Below, one piece after another: positions 23,972 through 35,363 of a stretch of 64,000 nucleotides of DNA; the first letter of the stretch is position 1, and each line of letters begins with the position of its first letter. A program made the translations under genes and the position numbers. Origin of the DNA: Pyrenochaeta sp. MPI-SDFR-AT-0127. Lineage: Eukaryota; Ascomycota; Dothideomycetes; Pleosporales; Cucurbitariaceae. Below the pieces are notes generated by a model. It was given only the letters and a program-made list of their open reading frames with translations. It made no database searches and was not told the origin of the DNA. The DNA is taken from NCBI GenBank assembly GCA_020747015.1, contig JAGTJM010000019.1:604910-668909 (forward strand). The letters run 5' to 3'.

Positions 23972-25235
23972 ATGGCTGAAGAAAAGAAGATGGAATACGT
24001 AAAGTGAGTCCCCACCCTCAACATGTGAGTTAAAAATGTAAAGTCTTGCGAGGCTTTGGGTACAAAACTAAAAGAATTCTATAGCCTGGGTAAATCGGGC
24101 CTGAAGGTGTCGAAGATCATCTTAGGTGCTATGAGCTACGGCTCTTCAGATTGGCAACCATGGGTTTTGAACGAGGCGGACAGCTTGCCTCTCCTCGAGC
24201 ATGCGTACAAGAACGGAATCAACACCTGGGACACAGTAGGTTTCGCTTCACAGCATGCACTACGACTACCACTCAATTGATCGGAGACGTTCCAAAGTTA
24301 CACTTAATAACCTATCGTCTAGGCCGACATCTACTCACACGGGCAATCCGAGAAGATCATTGCCAAAGCCCTCAAGCAATACAATATACCGCGAAGCAAG
24401 ATCGTTATCCTCTCAAAATGCTACTTCGGCGTCGTTGAGTCCGAGCCTGGCCGCCCCATCGCCAAAAGCTCCACCAACGATAATGACATGGTTAATCAAG
24501 TTGGTCTAAGCCGTAAGCACATTTTTGATGCAGTGGAGAAGAGTGTCGAGCGATTGGGCACATATATCGATGTTCTACAGATCCATCGCTTGGATCGGGG
24601 TACGCCAAGAGAAGAGATCATGAAAGCCTTAAACGACGTTATTGAGAAAGGTTGGGTAAGGTATATTGGCGCCAGCTCAATGGCAGCGTGGGAGTTTCAG
24701 GCTCTGCAGAACATTGCGGACAGAAACGGTTGGCATAAATTCATCTCGATGCAAAACTACTACAATCTCATCTACCGCGAGGAGGAGCGTGAGATGGTGA
24801 GTCCTCACTTTAGGCGTTATTTGTGAAAAGGTTTGCCACTAACGCGATTGATAGATTCCATACTGCCAAGACACTGGCGTCGGATTGATCCCATGGTCGC
24901 CCATCGCGCGCGGTGCACTGACCCGTCCTTGGAGCGACCGCTCTTCGAAGCGTGCAGAGACGGACAAATTTGTAGATGCACTCGTCTATCAGCGAGAGAA
25001 TGCCATAGACAAGAAGATTATCGAGCGCGTTGAAGAAGTGGCCAAGAAGCACAACGTCAGCATGGCGTGCATCGCGACTAGCTGGTGCATCAAAAAGGGT
25101 GTCTGCCCAATTATTGGCATCAGCAGTAAAGAGAGAATTGAAGAGGCAGTTCAGAACATTCACTTCAAGCTGAGTGATGAGGACGCAAAGTATCTCGAGG
25201 AGGCGTATGTACCTAAAGAGAGGCAGGGTTATTAG
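23972..25235 (+). CDS. aldo/keto reductase
   Basis: Four exons, 23972-24003, 24085-24235, 24323-24796 and 24855-25235, encode 345 residues in one frame. All four members of the catalytic tetrad can be seen: Asp in NTWDTA, Tyr in ADIYSHG, Lys in VILSKCY and His in LQIHRLD. The NADPH-binding C-terminal region has the usual PIIGISSKERIEEAV. The start MEYVNLGKSGLKVSKIILG is typical of the fungal aryl-alcohol/versiconal-acetate reductase-like branch. The enzyme reduces an aldehyde or ketone with NADPH in the cytosol; the substrate cannot be read from sequence. The neighbours give no pathway, so I treat it as a stand-alone oxidoreductase. Confidence 0.94.
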
Positions 25236-27143
25236 ACTCTGAAGGGCTGATGACGTGGAAGATGCGGTCCAGCTTCCCGAGTTGTAGATATCATAAGAAT
25301 TCTAAGGTCCCGTGGTGGACAGGTGATCATACGGAGTCAGAACTCATTCCCAGTCTAATACAACATGTCCCTCGACATCTACGTGATGAGATCAATTTGA
25401 TGGTATGTGAAGGAGGGCTTTTTTTTGTGGCTTGTTGCATTCAGACTACTTAGTATGCATCTCAAATATTGTAAGAGGCTCGACCCCGCCAGATATTTCT
25501 CACATCCGGTTTGTCCATCATCTTCATCTTTTACTATCCTGCGTATCACGCCAACTCCTAGTTCATATGTGTCACATTACCCGCTGTTAAGGATCACCAA
25601 CCCCGCCACTCCAATGCTATGTAGCGTACAAGCTATGGCTAGCTCGCTCACATGTCTAACCGCTGGCTAGCAACCTATGCTGAATCTTTTGTACAAGTAA
25701 GGAACCACATTCAGCCAGAAAACGGTTGGGACCGTCATCATATGGCAGCTGTCAATAAAGATCCACAGCTATCACTATCCGCCTGTCTTGCACCTTACTG
25801 AATTTACATTGACTTGTAGGATCGCTGTCCTCTTCGACGTGGGTTAGAGAATGTGCTCCGCAGGCTTTGCAGGTGGCGTCGATGTGGTGCCAGGTACATG
25901 AACAAGGAAACCCACGACAAAATTGACACACACCTCTAGGCGAACCTGCTCCCCGAGGACTTGGACGGCTCGGCAGATCAAGTCGCAGATCCAAAGTTCG
26001 AGGCGTGCTGTTGATGGGCTAATGCGGAACAAGTCGGAGGAAAGACGCCAGGGGCAGGAAGAGCGGTGAGCATGGGGGAAGATTCTCCGCCATATCCGAC
26101 AGAGCATGAAACATGTTGGCTGGAAATAGGTAGTGCGAGGCATGATCTCGCCGATGTGGCAACTATGGCCGCCGGTACCGTGTGGTGGCGTGTTTACAGC
26201 AGCTGCAATTCGAGAAACTGAAGTATCAAGCCATATATTTCAAGTAGATCTACTAGCTACAAATCTTGAACCCGCGCATAGAGTCAAGCATTGGATTCAA
26301 CCATTTGTGTGATGGCTAAAGGCACATTTCCAACTTACGAAACGTAAGTGGATGTGCACGAAGAGTTAAGCCAGCTCAAGCGAATGGTGAAGCGCCAAAG
26401 CTGCAAGCGCTGTTGCAGAGCGAATGAAAATATGATTCCGGTTCCTGTGTCCCAAACAATGATAAATACACAAACGTTGTCGAAGGAAAGAGGGAGAGCC
26501 CGCGAAAGCAGATTAATCTCCAAAGAGGATAAATGCCGACTCGCTCGCTATGCCAGTAACACAATCATAAGAGGAAGGAAGATGATGTTCTGATCAAGGG
26601 CAGGGTTGTAGTACATCAAAAGGTAAGGCTGAGATGCAACCCCCTCTGGTTTCCCTATACAGAGGTCTCGATAAAAAAAAAGGGTACTCAGGGGGTCTCC
26701 ACCCCGACAACCCTGATCCGCTCGCGAGAAAAGTCAAGAGGTCGTGTTCGTGGCCATCATGTCGTGGACCATCGTCAGCCGTGAAGATCAAATAAAAGTC
26801 ATATAAATAAATGAAAGGATCCAAAGCGGCCTGGAGAGGGAGAGTAATGTAGTTGGTTGGGTCGCAGCCGAATATCACTGGATCGTTAACTTGGCATCTA
26901 ATTGGTGCCGGGGAATCGCAAAAATGCATGCAAATCGTTCATCGTTTTTTTGGGGGGTCGTTGGCCGTTACATCGCAAACATCGGACACGTGAGTCATGG
27001 AGTGTGTGGTGCCGTGAGAGCAAGCTGCGGGGGTTGGTGCTTTTGATGAGTCGAGAATAAATGATGGATCGATCGGATAGAAGATTGGCAGCCTGAAAAT
27101 TAGGGGGATTTGGGCATCGAGGGAGTGATGGTCGAAGAACGCC
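25236..27143. other. spacer, no gene supported
   Basis: The flanking genes converge (reductase plus, Zn2Cys6 regulator minus), so most of this is 3' flank. A minus-strand frame near 25752-25994 carries several Cys pairs (CQFC, CSC, CKAC) that look like a zinc knuckle, but it has no ATG at its upstream end. I note it without calling a gene. The rest is mixed low-complexity sequence. Confidence 0.35.
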
Positions 27144-29681
27144 TTAGTTGGCGCGGATGACTAGCTTAGAAAGGAACTTGTTCGATAATGAGTCGAAATC
27201 CGATCGGTCATACTTGCAGTCACTTCTTGAACGCAGATACGTCTCTGTTGAATAGATTAGCCTTGTCTTAGCTCAGGCAGGCTGCGCTTCAGACTTACCA
27301 TATTTGGTGACATGTGCCCGGACTTCAGTCATGGCGTCGCACACCGCCGGATTGGAGTTGAGTAGGTGGTGGTGTTTTCGGGAGTCCCATTCGGTGAATG
27401 CAGGAAGCTTCTGAGAGATGGCCGAGAACAGGCCGACGATGACACCAACCGGTGTGCTCTCCATCTCGCTGCAGAACTTATTAACGGCACCAAGATCTGG
27501 AACTCGGTAGTTGCAGTCAAACTGGATCAGTTCCCAGACGGCAAGGAGGATAGCGGCGAGCATGAAGATGGTGGGCCAATTTTTCAGTTTGTCACCGCTG
27601 TAAACGGACTGGTACAGAGAAGAGAGCTCCTCGAGAACGTCCTTTTGCAGCTCACGCCACATGTCGGCGAGAGCACATTTGACCTGGAAGTTGATCATGA
27701 CGGGTGCTACAGTCTTGCCGCAAAATTTCGACTGTTGATCCTCGACCTTGCCAAGTGGAGTCTCCTCCTCGCCTAGACCTTCGACCATGGTAACATGAAG
27801 AGTAAGGTTGTAGGCGAGAACGAGCTTCAATGCTTTACGGATGACAGGAAGCTTCTCGCGGCAGTAGAAGCGATAGGCAGTCTTGAGGAGCTCAGTGACG
27901 AAGTATGTGCCCTCGAAATACTCGTCGACGAATTGTTCAAAGCCGCCGTCAATGTGGCGATCGAGGTAGTCGGAGAGCATAGCGCGCGAAATGCCTTCCA
28001 TACCCGCGGACAACTTGGCGGTGTTGATCTCAAAGTGAAGGCCATTGAGCGTTTCGAACCAGTCGACGCCGAAGCATTTCTCGTCGCGCACGAAGACCTC
28101 ACGAGCCATGATGGGAAGATAGTGGCCATAGCCGTGGGTGACATAAATCATGCGCTCCTGGGGTGAGAAGCCCTTGATGTTACCAATAGAGAAACCGAGG
28201 CTAACGTGACGTTCGTAGTCGGCTTTCCAATCCTTCATGAAGTAGGCAATATCTTTGATGTCAATGCGCGTGCACGGTACCTGCCAAAGACGTGCGTGGG
28301 ATGGCTGGCAACCGGCGCACGGATCGCCCTTGTCACAGGTCTTCTTCAGGAATTTGCACCTTAGACAAGCGCGCAGCTTGCGAATCTCATGGGCTTGCTG
28401 TCGCTGATCTGGTCTGAGGGGACCGCGCCGTCTACCAACACGCTTCTCGCCAGTAGCGTCCTTTTTCGTGGTATGGGCGGGGGTCTTCTTGACAATGGTT
28501 TTGGCGGGCTTGGATCCAGCAGGTGTCGCTCCAGCAGGTGACTTCCTGCGGCGAGCTGGTGGCGAGCTAACAGCAGACGAGGTTGGCGAAGCCGTACTCG
28601 AGGCCGATTGTTTAATCTGGATGGGCTCTGCGCGCGCCATTGGTGGGCTGACAGACTGGTTTGGGGAAATATAATTGGCAAAGTCATGCTCGAGAGGGAG
28701 TGTGTGGCTGTGGCTGTGACTGCAGTTGTCCGAATGAGCATGCGAGGTGACCAATTCTAGGGTATTCTCCACATCGGACTGGGGAGAGTTCATGGGGAAA
28801 TGGATCTCCTCGAAGCTGCTAAACGAGTGTGCCGAGCGTGGGGCATCTGATTGATTTGAGTTTGACGAGTCGGAGTTTGTGCGGATGTGGAGCGACTGGG
28901 CAGGGTTGAAGATGATTGCAGCGGTGTCGGAGAAGTCGTACGAGTTGCGGTGTCCAATGTCCACCCAGCCATTGTCGCTGCTGGAGAGGGAACGAATTTC
29001 CATCCATTGCTCACCCGGCGAACCGGTGGAGACGCTGTTTGCAGTGGCAGCATTGGAGGCAACCGTGAAGTCTTGGGTGTTGGAAATGTTGGTAAACTCT
29101 TGGTGGAAGTCGGCCATTTGGAAGGGCACGGTATTTGGCAGCTCCATGGAGGTTGTGGTCATGAGGCTGAAGGGAGCCATGGACATGGAGGTCATCATGG
29201 CGGCCTGGGAGGCGTTGATGCCAAAGTCGACGGGCGACGATTGCAATGGGCCGCCATAGGTGGCTCCAAAGTCTGGGGTCATGGCCATGGCGCCCTGGGC
29301 AAAATTATCCTGGGTAAAGGCATCGGTGTTGATGTTCATCCAGGTGGCCAGCATTGGGTTCATGGGTTGCATGGCGGCGGGGAAACCGAGGCCGACCGTC
29401 TGGAGGGGAGCAATGGTGGTTGCGGCCGGCATCGTGTTGTGGGCGGTGGTGCCAGCGATGGTGTTGATGCGTCGCTGGTTCTGGTCCTGAGACTGTTGCT
29501 GGTGCTGCGACTGCTGCTGGTGCTGGTGCTGGTGTTGCGACATGGTGCCGGGCGAGATGGGCAGCGGCCACGTCTGGTGGGAGAAGTTGAAGGTCTGGCG
29601 GTTGGGGTCGAAGGAGGGGTCGAAGGCTCCCTCTACGCCGCCGTAAAGGGTGCCGTCAAAGTCGATGTTTTGATTCTCCAT
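27144..29681 (-). CDS. Zn2Cys6-type transcription regulator
   Basis: Two exons, 29681-27299 and 27244-27144, joined over a 54-base intron, give 827 residues. The small second exon adds a basic tail rich in Ser and Lys ending KLVIRAN. The N-terminal 380 residues are Gln-, Asn- and Ser-rich, as in activation regions. A basic stretch (GEKRVGRRRGPLR) leads into a cysteine cluster at about residues 437-470, CLRC..C..C..C plus one further Cys, a Zn2Cys6 binuclear cluster. The last gap, 11 residues, is longer than usual. The C-terminal 350 residues are helical and hydrophobic but lack an obvious standard fungal middle-homology motif; I recognise a conserved ascomycete protein but not a named one. 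It should act in the nucleus on unknown targets. It shares 1.95 kb of upstream sequence with the cupin gene. Confidence 0.88.
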
Positions 29682-31635
29682 GGTGTGTGCACGGAGGAGG
29701 AGAACTGGGAGTCGAGCGTGGTGAACTCAGCCTCTCTCTGAGCTGATAGTAAGCGGTGAGGGTTCAGCGGGCGACGGCCGACCAAAGTGTCGCGAGCGCC
29801 AAGACGCCGCCAAAAGTCGGTGAGCAGCTGCACTCGCCGCCCCACCCGGCCAATGGCTCGTCTGCATCTTTGCACCGGCTCACCAGTAGCGCCAGAAGCG
29901 CTGCACCAGCGGACCGCGCGATTCGCAATCCGAAAAGCCCTGCGATGCACCACCACCCTCGCTGCGCTGGGGAGAAAAGAGGTGGCTAGGTTCAGCGAGA
30001 AAAGGCGCATCGTTCGGTGACGAGAACCGGCGGAGAAGGCGACGTCGAGGGCAGCAGCGGCATCGAGGCCCTCCCCCCATAAGCATTAGGCTCGCCGAGG
30101 GCTGGCAGATCACTCTGGCCGTCTTCAGCTAATTGTTCTCCATGGTACACGCCGTGCAACGCCCCCTCTCACCTAGGCGCTTCCTCGTGCTCGCAGCTTG
30201 CCCCTCGATCGTGGTTCTGCCGGCGACATGCATCCTCCTCCGCATTGTGCTCCTCTGCGCCCTGCCTTGCATCCACATCAACGCCCACCGCCGACGTTTC
30301 ACCCTTCCTTGGACCCCACAGCTTGACAGAGAAACAGCAGACCAACCTGTCCTCACAAGTGCATTATTCGTTCCCTGGTGCAACGCCACGAGTAACATGT
30401 TAAACCATCCCTCGTGACCCTGGTCGTGCCCCTCTGTCCATCCAAGACTCTTTCCATACCAGCATGCCTTGCTTGCATGCATGTCGGGCCATGTCTTGCA
30501 GGTGCTTGCGTACTGGCGTGCTTGCGTGCTTGCATGTTTGTGGAATGCTTCGGCGCATCCCCCTCCGCCCTTCTCAGCATCCCACTTGCGTTCCAATCAT
30601 TGTCTACTTGCGCCTGTTGACCGCCGCATTTTCTCTTGCCCGTGCAACATGCGACGAACAAGCCCAGAACAGGAAAACGGCAGATCACCGACTTAACGCA
30701 ATGACCGTCAAGGAAAAGGATGAGGCATGTGCTGCGCCCCGGTCTGGTTACTGTGACCCACACTTCCGTCCAGATCGCCTGCAATGTCAAGTTTGTATCA
30801 TCATATCATTGGCTACCCATCACCTAATACTCCCAAGTGAACGCTCTTCATGTACCCCAAATGGGCGCTTGTGTTGTCACGCTTGAATAGACCAAGCCAC
30901 GCTGCACTGCCTCTATCTGTTGGTGGTATTGGAGTTTGCTCGATATTTGTGTCTGTTTCATCGAGCCAACCTGCTTCATGATCGATCATGGTAAATGGTT
31001 GCATAAGCAACCTCGTGATGGCGGGCTAAACACCTTGTTGAACGTAGCATTAACTTTATGTCTGACAATGATCAAGGCCAGAAGAAGATAGCAACAGGTG
31101 GGATATTCACGTGATATGAAATCTAACAGAGAATGATATGAATAGCTTCGGAGTACATAACTCGTTGATGTGGTGCCATACTTCCCAAGCGCTGGTAACT
31201 GTGATGCAGATCCTCCCAGTAGGAAACAAATACTGTTGACAGGGGAGTATTGGCCTCCTGGTCTTCTGCCAAATCTGTAGGCTCTGCCGATATCGAAAAA
31301 TGGTGATTCATGTTGCAGAAGAAGATTAAAGAGCTAGGGCATTCGACAACACGAATTTTAAACTCTAATATAGTTACACAAGGTACAGATACATGCTCTG
31401 TATCGGTGTGCGGAGACATGGATAGTTTCCCCCACTGCCGGCTTTCGGCTCCACGCCTCCCCTTTTCGTGTAACGCAAGCTGGGCTGGGTCATAAAGCTG
31501 TCCGAGGGGCAATCTAACGGTACTGTAGATATAATACGCACTCTGCTACGCTCTGATCGACATACCGAATGCGTGCTCTCTCTTCACATACCAGTTAGCT
31601 GCCTGGATCACTTCCCCGGCACGAACCTTTACAAC
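29682..31635. promoter_or_regulatory. divergent upstream region, Zn2Cys6 regulator and cupin
   Basis: The stretch lies between two start codons facing away from each other. It contains repeated short words such as CTTGCATGC and TGCTTGCGTGCTTGCATG near 30470-30545, a low-complexity patch rather than a gene. Frames on both strands are open but have no domain character. No specific regulator site is claimed. Confidence 0.35.
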
Positions 31636-32184
31636 ATGGCGCACGTCGGCGCACTACCCAAGATACATCGGTATATCACCGCCCACAATGGGAAAGGCGA
31701 GGCAGTCTTCAGCAAGGCCTTTGACGAAGAGAGCAGGATGAAGGCCCATGACGACGGGATCGCATTCGCACTCAGCTTCACCACAAGGGGCTTTCCGGTC
31801 GACATGAATAACGATAAAGACCTCGACGTATACGGGAAATACTTGAAGGAAGCACCAGGGCTCGTCATTTCAGGTGGAACGGTGCTTCGCCATGTGGACA
31901 TTCCGCCAGAGACAGCATGCACAATGCATCGAACTGTGAGCTTGGACTACGGCTGCGTTCTCGAGGGCGAGGTCGACCTACTGCTAGATAGCGGTGAAAA
32001 GCGTACAATGAAGCGCGGAGACGTTGCAATTCAGCGAGGAACTATGCATCAGTGGATTAACAATAGCAACACAGAGTGGACGAGGATGCTCTTTGTGCTG
32101 CAGGAGAGCAAGCCACTAAGGGTAGCAGGAGAGGTGGTGGATGAACAGCTTGCAGGTATGGCAGGTGTACGATCATCTGATTGA
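31636..32184 (+). CDS. single-domain cupin protein
   Basis: A single exon of 182 residues starts at the ATG at 31636, chosen because MAHVGALPKIHRYITAHN fits the family start; an open extension upstream has no support. The cupin barrel is seen from about residue 70: a first motif around TMHRTVSLDYGCVLEGEV and a second motif GDVAIQRGTMHQWIN with the conserved G-x5-x-x-G-x2-H-x3-N spacing. The first motif has one His where two are usual, so metal binding may be altered. Cupins include oxygenases, isomerases and sugar-binding proteins. No signal peptide is visible, so the product is probably cytosolic. The substrate is unknown. Confidence 0.85.
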   Translation: MAHVGALPKIHRYITAHNGKGEAVFSKAFDEESRMKAHDDGIAFALSFTTRGFPVDMNNDKDLDVYGKYLKEAPGLVISGGTVLRHVDIPPETACTMHRTVSLDYGCVLEGEVDLLLDSGEKRTMKRGDVAIQRGTMHQWINNSNTEWTRMLFVLQESKPLRVAGEVVDEQLAGMAGVRSSD

Positions 32185-32493
32185 GCCAGATGCCTGGGCA
32201 CATGGTGGAGAGGCGAATTCAGAGCACATCGAAGCCGTGGCTGCCAAGCACGCACTAGTCCACAATTGATTTGTTGCTCCACACCTCACCAACTCCACTT
32301 CCTCTCCAATGTCTTTCAGGTTTTGCGTGAACGCAAAGGGCGATCCTTGCAAACCCTTATCTAACTAAGCTATGAATCTGCACAAAAGCTTCAGGACCGT
32401 AGCATGAATTCGCCCTCCTTGGAGCTGCACTCTTAGGAGAACAATACTAAGAGCCTTTACAAGATAACCTTTGTTCCAGACTGCCACACGCAG

Positions 32494-34076
32494 ATGCCGA
32501 CCCAAGAATCAGCCAAAACCAGGCGCCGACACCTTCACGTTAAGAAAATGGCAGTCCCTCTGCGCTTCTCTGCGCAAGCTACTTCACCTCGTTTGGAAGA
32601 AATAGTTCGCGAATCCGACCGAATTGAAGAGCTTTCGGATTCTGATAACGAATACGAAGATATGGGGACGGCTACGATGGACGAGCAGGCTCACATCGCC
32701 TATCTTGAGAGCGTCCGAATCCCCATAAGGGACTCACTGGAAACGGAGACGTCTAAAGTGCAGGACGAAACTTATGAAACAATTTTGCCATACCTGGAAG
32801 GCAATCCAAACAATTTCTTACTTAATGCGTTTGGTATCCCAAAGCTTCAACGTGAGAAGCACTCCGCCATGCTGAAGATGGTACTCGGAGACTATCCGGG
32901 CAAGTTTGCCATGATGGATGCATCTCGACCATGGATACTATATTGGGGATTACAGAGCATGACGGCACTGGGGCTTGACATTACTGCATATCAGAAACGG
33001 TGAGTCAGGACCTGTTACCCATACATCTTCTTAGTAACAACCCCAAACTTTATCATCTCTCATATGGTGGCTTTTATTTGACCCCTTCTAGAGTTGTACA
33101 CACATTCTCTTTAGCTCAGCACTCGGAGGGTGGGTACGGCGGGGGTTATGGTCAACTTCCCCACCTCGCATGTACATACGCCGCAGTCTTGTCGCTCGCT
33201 ATGGTAGGTGGAACTGAATCTTATGACTCCATCAATCGCAAAGCATTATGGCATTTCTTGGGACGAATGAAGCAAGCTGATGGGGGCTTCACCATGGCCG
33301 AAGGGGGTGAGGAAGACATTCGAGGGGCTTTTTGTGCCATGGTCATCTTGTCGCTCCTGAATCTGCCACTTGATCTACCTCAAGATGCACCGGCGCGCCA
33401 AGCGGGGCTCATTAGTTTTACTGATGGTTTGGGTGACTGGGTATCCAATTGCCAGTCCTGGGATGGCGGAATTTCGGCAGCACCTGGCAACGAGGCTCAT
33501 GGCGCTTACGCCTTTTGTGGGCTAGGTTGTCTAGCCATTCTGGGACCTCCGAAGGAGACGTTGCCCAAGTATTTCAACATAGCTCTTCTGGCTCGCTGGC
33601 TCTCGTCGCGACAGGCTAGTCCTGAAGGCGGGTACAATGGTCGTACGAATAAGCTCGTTGATGGATGCTACTCTCATTGGATTGGCAGTACGTTCGCCAT
33701 TCTCGAGGCCGCCACAACTTCAGGTATTTGGAATCGGACGGCTCTTGGACGTTATATCTTGGCTGCTTGTCAGGAGAAGCAAGGCGGGCTGAAGGACAAG
33801 CCTGGAAAGCATTCTGATGCGTACCACACCTGCTATAATCTGGCCGGCCTAAGTGCCGCACAGCACCGATATGTCTACGATGAGAGCGTAAATAGGGGTC
33901 TTGGGGCGGCAAACTTGGGGGCACCATATCATTGGAAGAGCGAGGGGCTGTATGAAGAGCACAATGAAGTATGGGATGACATGGATGTTGTCAGGACTGT
34001 TCACCCGGTTTTCGTCATACCATTCATGTCGGTTTATGAGTGCAGGCGGCATTTTGAGGAAACAGAGAGATTCTAG
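32494..34076 (+). CDS. ram1: protein farnesyltransferase beta subunit
   Basis: Exons 32494-32999 and 33092-34076 join over a 92-base intron to give 496 residues. The alpha-alpha barrel repeats of prenyltransferase beta subunits are clear: GGYGGGYGQLPHL, ADGGFTMAEGGEEDIRGAF, WDGGISAAPGNEAHGAYAFCGL and EGGYNGRTNKLVDGCYSHW. The zinc ligands are visible as Asp and Cys in VDGCYSHW (about residue 358) and His in DAYHTCYNLAGL (about 414). With the alpha subunit it transfers farnesyl from FPP to the CaaX Cys of Ras, a-factor-type pheromone and other proteins in the cytosol. The N-terminal 60 residues are a poorly conserved acidic extension. The cupin gene ends 310 bases upstream on the same strand, with no sign of common function. 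Confidence 0.96.
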
Positions 34077-34575
34077 GGGTGATGTTGGGTCTCCTTTGGG
34101 ACTTGAAAGATTGCTTACTTCACAGCTGGAAATATTGTCACCGCTGAGAACGTGTCCAATGAAATGTTAAGGACGTGATCCCTTGACATCACGATGCTGT
34201 ATTTGTGACAGCATGGCAAAAACAGCAGCATTGGCACTACAATTTGCATCTCTGAAAGTCGGAAGTCGAAACCGTTTGAGAAATACCTCATTGAAAAGGA
34301 AGGTAGATAGAGCTTCTGTGGCCCCCAGAGATAGTATCTGCGGTCTGTTTCTCGTTTTGAGAGCTCGATATACACAGCGAACTTTCAGTCACGATCAAGG
34401 CCCCCTTTCTTAAAATTTCATTGCACCGATGGTACTCATGCCTAAAAGCCTTTCGGCTTGACTTGTATTTGCCAAACAAACTATTCTTTGGAAGCCCGAA
34501 TACATCCCGATCTGCCACTTCCACCTGAAGTACAACTCCAGTGGGCAATCACGATGTGTTGCAGTAGTTGGGGAA

Positions 34576-35363
34576 CTACCCGTCCATGTACATGACCAGT
34601 GGCGGCCCTGTAACATTTGGTTTTACGAAATGTTTGATGGCAGAATGGGCCTCGCACTCATTATCGTAGTAGTCCATAGCCTCCTTGGACTCGAAGACGG
34701 TACGAGCTAACAATGTGTAGCCTTGCGAGCGCGGATCTTGGTAGGTTGGATTTGCTGAGGCTAGTTGGATGTACTGTTTCCCATCCTAGATGTGGTGTCA
34801 GCTTGGTCGGACCGTGCTTTCTGCGGTACTTTAGGAGTCCAACTGAAACTTGGCCCTGCGAGGCCACGTCAACCGCACCACCAAGAGGACACATCAATGA
34901 ATGCAGATGAGCGGCGACAAACACGTTGTACTAGACGAAGTGAAAGTCGTCAAGTCCTTCGCCTCTGAAGACAACGCAGGTCTCAGATGCGCCAACCTTC
35001 AGTCCTCAGAGCTCCTCTTCCCAAGGTTCATGACTCAACTGAACTGTTGGCGGAATGCTGATAGCAGAAACAGCCAAAGCAATAGGAACTGAGTTTTGGC
35101 GGTGACTCGATGTTCTGACTTGCAGATGATGCAGGTTCCATTTGTGCTATGGGACTGGCGCGTGCGGGTAGGTATACACGCTAACACAAGGATAGGGGAA
35201 TCAGGGATTGGCACGGGGGGGAAGTGGGCATGATTCAAGGACCTATTTTCGTTCCACTTACCTTTATTGCGTCTTGAGTAAGTGTTGAGTACTTTTGGAT
35301 GGCTTCTTGGACGACGGCAGGATCGGGAATCTTGAAAAGCGTGATGCGAACAATTGACGACAT
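34576..35363 (-). CDS. stress-responsive A/B-barrel (Dabb) domain protein
   Basis: Two exons, 35363-35262 and 34785-34576, encode 103 residues. The first starts MSSIVRITLFKIPD and ends exactly at GTAAGT after AIK. The second begins DGKQYIQLA after CTAG and runs to a TAG. The joined product has the pattern of dimeric alpha/beta-barrel (Dabb) proteins: an N-terminal beta strand, a helix (VVQEAIQKYSTL), a strand with QGYTLLARTVF, then a helix with MDYYDNECEAHSAIKHF. The His in CEAHSAIK is typical. Members act in stress response or as small cyclases; no activity is claimed here. The intron would be 476 bases, far longer than the others in this window, so a missed small exon cannot be excluded. 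Confidence 0.8.

Noticed and set aside
25752..25994. Minus-strand frame with several Cys pairs resembling a zinc knuckle
   Set aside because: It has no ATG at its start and no acceptable upstream exon that I could join; left as a note only.
28887..29741. Long plus-strand frame of 284 codons opposite the Zn2Cys6 gene
   Set aside because: It is the mirror of a Gln/Asn/Ser-rich coding region; its Gly/Val-rich sequence is the usual shadow of such DNA.
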